Shown here: positions 9,629-20,550 of the stretch, one piece after another
How the letters are laid out: every line of letters starts with the position of its first letter
Numbering within the stretch: position 1 is the stretch's first letter
Source: Thecaphora thlaspeos
Lineage: Eukaryota > Basidiomycota > Ustilaginomycetes > Urocystidales > Glomosporiaceae
DNA length: 64,000 bases
Direction of reading: 5' to 3'
Assembly (NCBI GenBank): GCA_900291925.1
Contig: UWYS01000003.1
Location: 1,302,001 to 1,366,000 of the forward strand
Made by a program: the position numbers and the translations under genes
Notes under the pieces: generated by a model
Seen by the model: only the letters and a program-made list of their open reading frames with translations
Told to the model about the DNA's origin: nothing
Database searches by the model: none

Positions 9629-12600
9629 CTACTGCCGGGGTATCGAGCAGATTGAAGAATAGTCGTTGTTCCAACCCGGCAGGCCAAAATTCAGGCTGCC
9701 CTGCTGCAACGCCCAGTCCAACAGCATCGCCTCAGTCAGGTGGACGTCGGCAGGAAACAGAGCAGGCGCCGCCGGCGCCACTGTGGGGGCCATATTCCCG
9801 ACCGCCGACGCGTGGCCGGTTCCGAAGAAAGTAGCCGGAGCGAAGGCGGCGTTCATGCCGGGACCATCACCGCTTCCCACGCCGTTTCCACGCGGCGCTT
9901 CGGGGTGCGCCGGGTGATGACGGGCGCCATCGCCGTTGCCGCCCGTACCGCCGTCGCTGTAGCCTTGGACGTCGTCGGCCGGCCCATCGGGAACAACGTT
10001 GAGCGAATTTAGCTGGTGCTGGTACTGGCGGTGGGCGAAGCGCTGCTGCTGCTCTTCGATCAGGTGGAAGGGCAGCGGCCGATTGCTGCTGCTGCTGCTG
10101 CCGTTGCCGAACGTGAACGAAGGCGACCAGAGCGCTGGCGGGTCACCACCTTCCGCTTGACGGTGAGCGTGAGCATGAGACTGCTGCTGCTGCTGCTGCT
10201 GCTGCCACGACGTCACGGCGTCGTGGGGCGCAGGCCACGGGTGTTGCCGCGGCGGCTCGTTCCAGGGGTGGAGCGAGTGCTCATATGGGCGGACAACATT
10301 GCCCGGCTGGCTCTCGGCGGCAATCATGGCCTGCTGCAGCAGGATCGGGATTTCGCCGTCCACGTCGCCATGCGGCGAGCAGAACGACGGGATGATCGAC
10401 TCTTCGGGCGCCGGCCCCACCTCGAGCGGCGCGTCCGATCCGACGCCGCTGCCGACGCTGACGCCACTCGACGGCTCCAGCTCGGCCGTCCTGGATAGCA
10501 GCCGGCGCGCCAACGCGGCCAAATGCTTCTCCGAGTCTTGGCGCGGACGGTCGCCGCGCCGCCGCTGCTGCCACGCCGCCTCCTCTTCCTCGAGCAGTGT
10601 CTCGATGATGCGGCTTCCGCGGTCCGAGCCGGGTGCTTCGCGCATCGTCGTCAGCGCCGCTTCCACCTTGGCCCTGCGGGCGTCGCGCGTCGTCGCCCCT
10701 TGTCCGTCGCCATCGCCGTCGCCCAGCAGCAATGGGACGGTCAGCGTCAGCGTTGCGCCAAAGAGATGATAGAAGTTGATCCAGAAGCCGTCGATGACGG
10801 GACAAATGCTTCGCAGGCGCCTCTGCGTCGAGATAATCTGCTCGGCTAGCGCCGTCAGCGACGCGCGGCCGTACGGCGAGGCGAGGTCTTTCCGGTTGAG
10901 CTTGAGCAGGAAGTCAAACGTCTGCTGATGCAGCAGACCCCGCTGCACCGAGAGCACGCCCGGGTCCATCCGGCAGCACTCGAGCCGGAAAAACGAGGGG
11001 AGGTCCTCGCCGAGAAAGCTCTCCAGCTTGGCCTGCATCCGCTTCCGGTTGGTCGGCGTCATGACGGCGTACGTGCCGCCGTAGCGCGTCTGCTCGTTGC
11101 GCAAGTCGATGCTCTCGCGGATCAGATGGGCCAGCGCAATCTGCGAGAGGACGTAGCTCATCTCGGTGAACTCGTCGGCGGGCAGGCCCTCCTGCACCCC
11201 GCGGCTCAGCAGGTCGTCTTTGGTATGGAGCGGGAGCCTTGTCGTCGACTGGGCCGGGTGGATGGTATAGGCGCCCTCGCGCTGCGCCGAGCACCAGTCC
11301 TTGACGACGAGGTACCACCAGATGCGCACGCCCGTCTCGATCCGGACCAGGTCCTCGCTGAAGTCGTTGAGCCTGGGCATCGCGCCGCCGAGCCGGTGGA
11401 GACCCATGTCGAGCGCCGTCTGGATCGAGATGCGCAAGAGCATCCGCAGGTACGTGGGCGAGTCGCGGCCGTCGAGGATCATCAGCAGCGCCGCCTGGAC
11501 CGCCTTGAGCGAGCCGAGCGCAAAGGAGCGATCGGCCGCGAGCGCGCGCTTGGCCAGCTGGTACCACTTCTGCGAGATGTCGTCGCCGCGGTTCTTGAGG
11601 GCGTCCGTCGCGACAAACTCGGGGCGCGACGGCCTGGCGTTGAGAGCGCCGCGCCAAGGGTAGAAGCGCATCCCGAGGCGGAGCACCATCAGGTAGCGTG
11701 CAAGGTCAAACATGTCAAGGTGCGAGGTGAGGATGTCGGCGACGCCGATCGAGGAGAACAAATCGACGTCGTTGCGGAACGTCGGCATGTGGATGACGTG
11801 GCCAACGAGGTGGTGGCAGCGCACGCTGAACGTGTTAACGAGCTCGTCGACGACCATTCGATCAGGGAGGAGCCGCTTGGCGAGCTCGAGGATCTCGACA
11901 CGTTCGCGGAAGGCGTGCGGCCCGCGGAAGTAGGCGTTAGGCGCATCCTCGCCGATCTGGGCCGAGCGCGGGTCGTTGATCTTCTTTGTCGCGGCGCGGC
12001 CGTGACCCGGCTCGCCGAGGCGTGGGTCCGAAGCGGCCAGCTTCTCGAGGAGGGCGACGGTCGACTCGGTCTCGCCCGGCGGCTCCTCGACGTCAGCGTA
12101 AGGCGACGTCGGCCGCGAGCCAGGCTGACCGAGCTGGCTGGGGCCCGAGGGCCATGACGAGCTGTGGCCCGAGGCAGTGATGGTGTTGGTGTTCTTGTGG
12201 TGCAATGACAACGAAGACGACGACGAGACGAGGTGCGGGTCCTGGAAGGGCTGGAGGCTGTGATCACTGCGCGAGGGGCCGGGAGAGTCCTGGCGCTCGA
12301 CGAGCTGCTCGAGCTCCTTGATCCTACGCTTAAGGGCCGAGATTTCGTCTTGTTGCGGCTGCTGCGGACCGTCGCGTCTGTGAGAAGGGCGGAAATGACA
12401 GGGGGTGAATGGACGAGGGCGGAGGGGAGCGAAGGCGGAGAGCCGGTGTCAGTTGGAGGCGGCGAGCGAGCAGGGCTGCTTGATCGAAACTCGGTCCCAG
12501 ACCAGCCGGCTGGCCTTTGTGCGTTGACTCACTTTAGGCGCTTCCTCCCTCTCGGTATCCTCTGGTCCTTTCTGCACTCGTTTTGGAGGCGTTTTGCAGT

Positions 12601-12909
12601 GCACTGGTTGCAGGGGAGCTTTGTGTCGCAGCGGAGCTTCTTTTGCCGACAGCGAGCGCACGAGGGGGTGAACTTGTTGGCGTTTGTCATCTGGAGCTGC
12701 TGCTCCGCATCGAGGCCGGGCGTGCACGATGTATCGTGGGGGCTGTCTGGCTGTCCAGGAGAGCGTTGACGCCGTCGTGGGTCGCCGCCGCCGTAGTCGT
12801 GGTCGTGGCCATGGCCGTCGCCTTGACTTGGTGTTGGAGGGTGACGGTCGACGGCCGCTGCCGGGTCGTGGCGGTGCGTGTCGGCATCGAGGTGGTCCTG
12901 TGTTAGCAT
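9629..12909 (-). CDS. Zn2Cys6 fungal-specific transcription factor
   Basis: Exons 12909..12533 and 12377..9629 (1041 aa) around a 155-bp intron that starts GTGAGT and ends TCACAG. The Zn2Cys6 binuclear cluster sits at residues 84-112, with cysteines 84, 87, 94, 100, 103 and 112 (C-x2-C-x6-C-x5-C-x2-C-x8-C), followed by a basic PRGRKR linker. Directly after the intron comes a short coiled coil (about 136-155, ISALKRRIKELEQLVERQ), the usual dimerisation element. The middle of the protein resembles the fungal-specific transcription factor domain (for example FRERVEILELAKRLLPDR and DLARYLMVLRLGMRFYPW). The C-terminal third is low complexity, with poly-Gln runs from CAG repeats and a Gly/Asn-rich stretch. 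The start was chosen as the ATG preceding a His-rich leader; a later in-frame ATG (residue 74) just before the cluster is possible. Target genes cannot be told from sequence. Confidence 0.93.
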
Positions 12910-13438
12910 CGAGAGAGAAGGCAGCGTCGATAGCAGGCGGAAGTGCGAGTGCAGGGGCAGACAAAGACAATGGGAGGATGTGACTGGCGGAGTTGTAGAG
13001 GCACTGCGGGGAGGGTCGAGGTATGGGACAGGTAAGGCGTGACGGGTGGGCGCCCAGCGAGCTAAAAGCAATCGATGTCCATTCTTGGGCCAACAGACTG
13101 GCCCGCCTCGTTTGCTTGTTGCGAATCGAGGGATGGGATGGGGCGCTCGTTGGTGAGTGAGGACGATGGCAGGTGACGGTGGAATGATGGTGGCAGGAAG
13201 GCGAGGGCGGCGGCGACCTGCGCGGCTGGCGTTAGGTGGAGCCAAGCTCTAAAGCCGCCGCTGCCCCACCCTTTCTTTGCCGGGGCAACGGTGAGCGCGT
13301 GTTTGATGCGCAGGACCCAAGCTCGTGGGCCAGGCCCAAGCCTTATTCCCTGAGCGGCAGCAGCACCCACGGGATAGTGCCTAAATTGTCTCTACAAGGC
13401 CATTTATATATGTAACTTTAACAAAGAAAGCTATCGTG
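12910..13438. other. Promoter region of the Zn2Cys6 gene up to tRNA-Val
   Basis: About 530 bp. The minus-strand frame of the Zn2Cys6 gene stays open upstream as far as 13245 but has no family motif, so it is treated as 5' leader. An AT-rich patch with TATATATG (about 13404-13412) lies just upstream of the tRNA and may help its transcription. Confidence 0.5.
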
Positions 13439-13542
13439 GGTCTCTTGGCGCAGTTGGTTAGCGCGTCTCCTTAACACACCATCCGGTCTTGCTGGTCTGC
13501 GTTAATCGGAGGAGGTCCTCAGTTCGAGCCTGGGAGAGATCA
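13439..13542 (+). tRNA. tRNA-Val (anticodon AAC) with a 30-nt intron
   Basis: The acceptor stem GGTCTCT pairs with AGAGATC (one G-T wobble) and the discriminator is A at 13542. The D-arm is GCGC-AGTTGGTTA-GCGC. The anticodon stem TCTCC/GGAGG encloses the loop TTAACAC once the intron is removed, giving anticodon AAC at 13473-13475. The T-arm is CTCAG-TTCGAGC-CTGGG. The intron 13477-13506 lies at the canonical position one base after the anticodon. A TTTT terminator follows at 13544-13547. Confidence 0.95.
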
Positions 13543-14881
13543 CTTTTCCTTCCACGCTTAGCGTGTGTCGGTCTTCTTTTTGCGCATCGTGGTGCAGCGG
13601 GGCCTCCTACTCGTCGAGCCGGGACCCTTCTTTGAGCGGGATGATATTGCCGTGATTCGTTGCAAGCTGAATCGAGGGGCCCCACTCCCTTTCCCCCCGC
13701 GTAATGTTACTACGCCTTCACCTTGCAGCGTATAAGAGAACGTGGAACACAATGTACAGAATAGTTTACAGAGGTAAAAGTCCGAACGTTGATGGTTGGC
13801 GATCCGACCAGCAATGCGTTCGGTCCGTCGGTGGATGTTGGAAGGAGAAGAAAAGAAAAAGGAACGGGGGAAAGGCCGGTTCGAGCTCAGCATTGCGATC
13901 CTTATCGACCAGCAAAGATGGAGATGGCTTTAGAGGCCAACAAGGACCTCGTACAACTACAGTACAGTGGACGATGCGATGGAAGATGGACATGTAAACA
14001 AGCAAAAGCATCGCACCAAGGCCATGTTCCCGCTTCTTTTCGTCAAGGCAAAACCAAACTCCGCCATCCGCCTATCGTTTGCTCTCGATCCTATGTAGCC
14101 CCTCCTCCCCCCCTTTCCCCCTTCCCCCCTTTGCCTTGCTTGACACCACGCGGCAAAACAAAACGAGGTAGCAAAGTGCATGATCCGTCTAGCCTGATGA
14201 TGGGGAGAAAAGCAAAGGCTAGGCAAACAGATCAAAGCAAGGCAGGAAGAGAAGCAACCTACGGAAAACTTCGTCCAGCAGCAGCAGCAAACAGGCGCCG
14301 ATGGCTGCCGCTGCATCTGTCCGCGCAGACCCCGGCGTCATGTCGACCACGACAAGCGCAGTGGAGTGGCCTTGTTGCCCATTTTCTTTCCCAGCCCCCC
14401 TCCTTCCCTCGCCACCGGCTGGCTTGCTTCGGAGAGAGGAGAGATGGACATTCGATCGATACCGTGACCCACCTCCACCCTCCCTCCTGCCTGCCTGCCT
14501 GCCCAACGAAAGCACACAACTACGAGAGCGCTCCGAGCTAAGCAAAACTTGGCGAGGTCCAAGCTCCCACCCTTGAATTCGCATCGCCATGCAGAGCGAT
14601 CGCACTGTATCATCTGTACGTACATCAGCCTGTCGGCCTCCGTTCCGAGTCGCTGACGAGATCAAAGATATTGGCTGTTGTTGTTGTTGTTGTGTTGCTC
14701 TCGCATGTCGATGAGGACGACACTCCGTGCTGCTTACCCTTTATACCACCCTGATCTCGGTCAACCTTCCCCTCTCCTTTCCCCGTCTTTTCCTTTGCCT
14801 CTCCCACCCATCAAGCAAGCCCTTCCCCCCATCACTCCGTCATACTCTTCCGTTCCGGGCCGTGGACGCTCGTTCGACGCG
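13543..14881. other. Gene-free region between tRNA-Val and the GH36 gene
   Basis: About 1.3 kb with short open frames on both strands but no recognisable motif. It includes a TTG trinucleotide run near 14681-14695 and pyrimidine-rich DNA at 14760-14830, just before the probable GH36 start, which would suit a promoter. Confidence 0.45.
13544..13547 (+). terminator. RNA polymerase III terminator of tRNA-Val
   Basis: A run of four T directly after the discriminator base of tRNA-Val, the minimal Pol III stop signal. Confidence 0.75.
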
Positions 14882-17800
14882 ATGTCATCTTCCATCGTGT
14901 TCGAGCCCTCTCAACCTCTTGACCACTCATCGTCTCACACCCTCCCACTCGACCGCACTCACCTTTACAGCGCACGTCTCGACGCGCCTTGATCGTCACA
15001 CTGCCCTCATCCTCCAAGGTCAGGTCAAGGTACAGCTATGGACCAACCTTGCCTTCCTCGACGCGAGTACGCGCGACTCGGTAGGCGGATCGTCCTCGTC
15101 TCCGCATTCCTCGACGACGCCCGTGGAACAGATTCGTACCGACGAATGGAAGGCTTACGATCTGCCTGCGACGACGCTCGTTGATGGCGATTGGTCCGTC
15201 TTTCGTACCACTTTGACCGTTGCCCAACCTCACGACAAGGATGACGCCTCGTCTAGCGAGTTGACGTCGCAGACGTTCGGATATACCTACCGCCTCGCCT
15301 TTCCCGACGGTCGCATGGAATGGCTCAGCTATCCGCACCAAGACGGACGGATCAAGCTCGTCTCCCGCCCCTCTCTGCCGCGGGATCGAGGACATCCTCT
15401 CCTTCTCAGACCGCGTCACCCATCGACACCTCCCGACCGACGACAACGATGATGACCACAACCACGACAGCGACAACAAAGACGACGTACGCCTCTCTGC
15501 CGTATACGTCCCCCTCTACGATGACGAATCGCCACTAGCCCTCTTCCAACGACCCTACGCCTCGTCGGCGGGCATCGTGATGGAGCGTACAAAGTCAACA
15601 TGGTGTACCTCTCGCACCTTTGCACACCCTTCGCACATCTCGCCGGACTTCGCGGCGTCCTACTTCCTCTTCGACCTAGAAGGCAACGACAGCATCCTAG
15701 CCATCATGCCCGTGCTCGACGATCCGAGCGCACCGTGGCAGTTGACGCGATCGAGAAACCCTTCTTCCGCCGATGGAAGATTCGGTCTCTGCTGTCGTGC
15801 CACCCGTCGCCGTCGTTCACAATGTGCTACGGCAAAGGTGGAAATGGCTTTCGGACCGCGTGATAAAGTCGACCTGATCATTGCGGCTTGTCGCCGTGCG
15901 GCGGCCACTCTCGTCGTAGAGTCGTTCCAGCGCCCACAGGGGGTGCAGCAGAAGGACGTCGATGTCCTGCTGAGCGACGGCGATCAAGACGCCGAGCGAC
16001 GAGGGTACTCGGCCATCCTCACGTCTGCCAGTGCCGCCTCGCTCGCCACGGAAGGATCGTCTTCCTCCTTCTCCTCCTCCTCTTCCGTGAAGGATGCATC
16101 CGAGATCGACCTCTCTACTTTGCCGGCTTCCATCTCTGTTGACTCGAACCTGACGGACCAATCGTTCGACTCGCTTCCTCCCACCCACGAATCCGCAATG
16201 GGTCTCAAGGCCGTCGCTGCCACTGCCCTCGTACCTCGCCCACACCACCGCGATCGCGACTGGGCCGCCACGCGACCGCTGGATCCTAAAAGCGGTCTCG
16301 GCTTTTGCACCTGGGAAGCCATGGGGACAGGGCAAGATCGACGTCCCTACCTCTCTAAAGTGGTCGCTGCCATCAAAAGCGTCGAGGCTCGTCATGGGGC
16401 GGGTTGTATCTCCTCTGTTCTGATCGATGATGGATGGCAGGACGTATCGTTCCGCACCAACGATCCGTCCCACCGCGGCAGCCTTAGGAGCAATAGGATG
16501 GCCGCGAAACTCCTTGACCGCGACGTCGTCGCTGCTGCTCCAGATTCGGAGTCGTCGACGTCGGACCTCGCTCGCTATGTTGCATACCTGCGACGTCGCT
16601 TCCCTTCGATCCAACACGTCGGCTGCTGGATGACACTGGCAGGCTATTGGGACGACATCCATGCGGACGGCGATATCGCCACGCACCTCCAAGGTCAGCT
16701 CGTCGAGGTCGTCGTCCGCGATCCCTTTCGAAACGCCGAGAGAAGGTGGCTCATCCCGGCGACGCAGACCGCCCTTGAGGTCTTCTGGTCGCGCACATTC
16801 GCCAGCCTCGCCGAGGCGGGTATTGACTTTGTCAAGGTCGACGCTCAGGCAGAGTGGGACTGGATCGTACCCGACAGCGAGCGCGACGGTAAAGGCGCCG
16901 GTGCGAGCTCCGTTTCCGCTACTGCTGCTTTCGAGGCGATGCAGTCGGCCGCGCTGAGATGGTTGGGACCCGGTCGCATCATCCACTCCATGTCCGGTGG
17001 CGTCGCCACCACCAACAGCGCTAGGACGCTCCTCTCCCCCGTCGCTGGCAGCGGCAGCGGCGGCGGCGACAACGCACCGACCAGCCTAAGGATGACCGAC
17101 GACTTCTTCCCCGACATATCCGAGGTGCACCGCTACCACATCGTCCACAATGCCTACAACGCCATGCTGCTCGCCGGCGCCGGCGCAGATGTGCGTGCCG
17201 ATGCCGACATGTTTTCGTCAAGATGCAAGTCAACCTCGCCCGTCCAAGACTGGAAAACGTACCACGCCTCCTTCCGCGCCTTTACCACCGCGAAGCTTTG
17301 GATCGCGGAAGGTGCCTCGGACGAAGCAAGTACGGACGGCAGCATCAGCAGCAGAGTCAGCGGCGGTAGCGGCAGTAGCGTGTCGAAGCTGCTCGCTCGT
17401 AACAAACAGGGCCAGCTACTGACGGTGCAGGCGAGCGAGTCTGCCCGTCCGCTATCGAGCCACCTGTTCGACGAGTTGGTGAGCGACGGACCTGGCCCTG
17501 CTCTTAAGCTCGCTTCGCCACACGCAGCGGCGGGGGCGGCCAGCATCGGCCTGTGGAACGCTCGCGGCGACCAGGCCGACTCGATCGACCTCGTCACTCC
17601 CTCACTGCTCGCCGACCTCCAGCTCGGCCGCGATACCGTCGATCAGCTCGCCGTCTACCGCGCCTCGACCGAGGCCGTCACCATCGTCGACCAGGCGCAG
17701 CTCGACGATGCTAACCGCCAGCACGAACTGCTCCTCGCCGTCAGCCTCCCGCCGGCCGGCCACGACTGCCTCGTCGTTGCACCCCTCCGATCGACGGGCG

Positions 17801-18872
17801 ACGTCGCCATCAGATGTCTCGGGCTAATCGACCGGTACAACGGCGTCCAGGCCATCGCGGCGCCTGGCATCTTCCACCAGACGGTGAGGAGCGCGGCGGC
17901 GGTGGTTGCAAGCCCCACGATCCCGCCGACACTGCCGACGTCATCGCCGTCGCTGTCATCGAGCGGAGCACCCCTCGCTCAGACGGACAGCAAGCAGCCG
18001 CTCCACAAGCTCCTGGCACTCGGACAGTCGAGGTGCGACACGGTGCGGATCATGCTCTTGCTCGGCATCAAGACCATGTTCCAGTCGCTCCTGTTCGGCC
18101 TTGGAGGTAGTGGTGGCAGCAGCAGCAAGAGGGTCGCGCCGCTAGGCGCCGACTCGGGTAGCGAAGACGAAGCCACAAACGACGGCGATGTCAGCCGACC
18201 TCCCAGAGGGCTGACGAGCGCCCTGCGACGGCTGCACTCAAGTGTGGGCCGGCTGGTGGTGCCGCGCTCGCGTACAGAAATGGACGGCGTCAGGGAGGCA
18301 TACCTACCGCTGATCACGCTGGGCCTGGGCGTCGGCCGCTGTCGACGCTCAAGGTGGCTGTCAACCCTCTGGCGTGGGCAGAGGCGGTCTCGCAAATACC
18401 CATCGCTGGCGCGATGTTCAGAGTCGAGGAGGAAGAGCAGGAGCAGGAGCAGGAGCAGGAGGTGCACCCACAGCAGGAAGAGGATCAAGGGGAAAACGAT
18501 GATGAGGCTGAGGGGCTGGAGCGTGAGCGGCTGCGCTACAGCATCGAGCTGCTGTTTGCCGGGCTGGTGGGCTTCGTGGTGCGAGCGTCTGCGGCTACGC
18601 TGCGCAGCTTCAACATCAAGGTGGACCGGCACGACGTACTGCAGCGAGAGGGGATTGTCACCATGAAGATGCTCGAAGAGGGGCTCGGCGGCGCCGGGGA
18701 TGACGGCGATGGATGGGAGACGGCGCTGGTCACGGTCGATCTCGAGGCTCTTGCCGGTGGCGATCGTCTGTGGAAGGCCGCCGTCGCCACCGATATCGAC
18801 GGCGTCGGCGCTGGCAGCAGCAGCGATAGTGATGGGGGCCGAGGCTGGCAGGTCGTGCTGGCATTTGTCTAG
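14882..18872 (+). CDS. GH36 raffinose-synthase (Sip1)-like alpha-galactoside enzyme, frame-broken
   Basis: Family GH36 raffinose synthase/alkaline alpha-galactosidase type, acting on alpha-galactosides. Core motifs: FCTWEAMG, SVLIDDGWQDV, VGCWMTLAGYWD, DFVKVDAQAEWD (the KVD aspartate is the expected nucleophile) and LRMTDDFFPD (with the expected acid/base aspartate). Coding sequence lies in three frames. The probable start MSSSIVFEPSQP at 14882 stops at 14990, while a second frame open from upstream (no ATG of its own) carries LILQGQVKVQLWTNL through DGRIKLVS to about 15385. A third frame carries EDILSFSDRV through the whole catalytic core to about 18327. The end returns to another frame with LSTLKVAVNPLAWAEAV and stops at 18872. 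No acceptable GT-AG intron of the right length and phase explains the shifts near 14975-15020, 15365-15390 and 18327-18335. It is therefore either a decaying gene or a gene with small assembly indels. A Glu/Gln repeat (GAGCAG units, about 18425-18470) lies in the last segment. Confidence 0.8.
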
Positions 18873-20550
18873 ACACGCTTGTTCCTCTTCGACGTTATCA
18901 TTTCTCGCACCTCGTCACCCTAGCCTAGCTTCCTCGTTCTGTTCTCGTCGTGGTAGTTGCTCACCCTTTCGCCTTCTCTACGACCACGACGCCGCCCTTG
19001 CGACGATGTCTCCTTTTAACGACACCCTTGCCACGCCATTGCAATCCAGATTTATCATGTTGATGATGCTGAGCTCGAGCTCGAGCCGGGGCGGTGCGTG
19101 TTTTCGAGAGCGGCCAGAGCCAAGCGGCAAGGTGAAGGCCACGCGCCACATGTGTGCGCTACGCGAGGCGATACGAGGCGAGGTGAGGCGAGTGCTTGGA
19201 CCCTGCCCTCGCTCCTCCTTGCCGATGTCGCTGCCCAAGCAGCAGCGGACGGGCCACCCCGGTATCGGGAAGGTAGGATGGAGCCATTCCTCGCTAGGAC
19301 GGCGGGGTTGCGATGCAGTACTGTAGTAGTTAGTGAGTGATGGTGGTCGGCGTGGGGGGAAAAGGGACAGACAGCAAGGCAGCGCTGGAAGGGCGGATTT
19401 CTCCGAATCAGCGTGTGATCCCAGGGCCTCCAGACCGGCCCCAAGACACGGACGCTCGCGGGCCGGCTGGTCTGCGTCACGTGCCAGCAGGCGACGTGGG
19501 CGTGTGAGGCGGTCGATCACGCTGCGGGTGGTGGCCTTGCGCCGCCCGCCGACCTGTTTTTGCTGCCCGCCCACCGCCCTTCTGCCCGCATCTCGCATGA
19601 ATCTATGCCTGTTGTCCGTCTTGCCGCGCGAGAGACGAGCCTGGGACCTGTCTGCCTTTTTTTGGGCTTGGCTGGGCGGGCAAGAGGCCCGACGCCGACA
19701 TTCCAAGGGCCCGCCTTGGAAGTTCGCCGGCCCACGCGCGCCGGAGCCCACGAGCAACCTTCATCGCCCGGCCTCTCTCCCTCGCACCACCGCCAGAACT
19801 GCTCCGAGATCTTCTTCGTTCCTCTGTCGCCGCAGCTACCGTCACTTTGCCACTTCCATCGATCGCCTTGGCTCGTCCCATCGCGCCGCGTTCGACCTCG
19901 CCTTCGACCCCGACTTCAAGACGTCGGAAGCTTCTGCGTCGCAGGGATTGCTGTGCTGCTACGCCGAGACAAAGTAGCTTGCGACACCGCCCCTGGCAGC
20001 CTCTATTTGCCCCCCCCCTGATTAGCTTTGGCGTCGGTCCGCCCCCGCGCGGTCAGGACCCCAGACCCCACCCGACCCCCCCACGTCGCCCCTGGCTAGA
20101 GCGGCATAGGCTCAACCAGACCATTCAACTCGTGTCTCGGAACGATACCTACTCATCCGGACAGCTGCGGAAAACAGCGGAGATCCACCACCAGGCCGTC
20201 TAGACACGCAGAAACGGACACACAGCCTCACCGCGCTCCCCGTCCCTCGCACCGCTCCGTCTCTGTCGCTGCGCGCCCGTAGCTTCTCTCTCTATCTATC
20301 TCTCTTTCCTGAGACTATCACCGCCTCTTACCGCCACAGCGCTGCGGCAGGATACCGCTCTAGAGCGGCGGCCCTGGACATCCCACTCTGTTCCCCTACC
20401 GCTCTCGCTACGCAACCATCATCGCCACCCTGTCACCGCCGCTACATCCCCTGACCAACCCCGATTCGCCCGATTCACCCCGACAACGACTTTGGACGGC
20501 TGCCGCAGATCGTCGCAGGCTCTCCGCTTGCCGCCCGCCCGCCCGCCGTC
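18873..20550. other. Intergenic region, likely promoter and 5' leader of the deubiquitinase
   Basis: About 1.7 kb. The later part (20000-20550) is C-rich and pyrimidine-rich with TCTC/TATC runs near 20285-20310, as in many fungal promoters and leaders. Open frames exist but have no recognisable domain. Confidence 0.45.

Noticed and set aside
10928..12157. A 409-codon plus-strand open frame opposite the Zn2Cys6 factor
   Set aside because: Antisense shadow of the fungal-specific transcription factor domain; the Arg/Val/Glu-rich composition is typical of reverse frames in GC-rich genes.
14976..15018. A 43-bp GT-AG interval that would join the ATG frame to the next GH36 frame
   Set aside because: Phase fits, but the length is below a normal intron, the donor GTCTCG is poor, and the interval encodes plausible family sequence in the second frame.
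15310..15409. A possible 100-bp GT-AG intron in the GH36 gene that would repair one frame change
   Set aside because: It would delete the family-like stretch GRMEWLSYPHQDGRIKLV and has a poor GTCGCA donor, so a true frame break is more likely.
15817..16986. A 389-codon minus-strand open frame opposite GH36
   Set aside because: Antisense to the conserved GH36 catalytic region and without motifs of its own.
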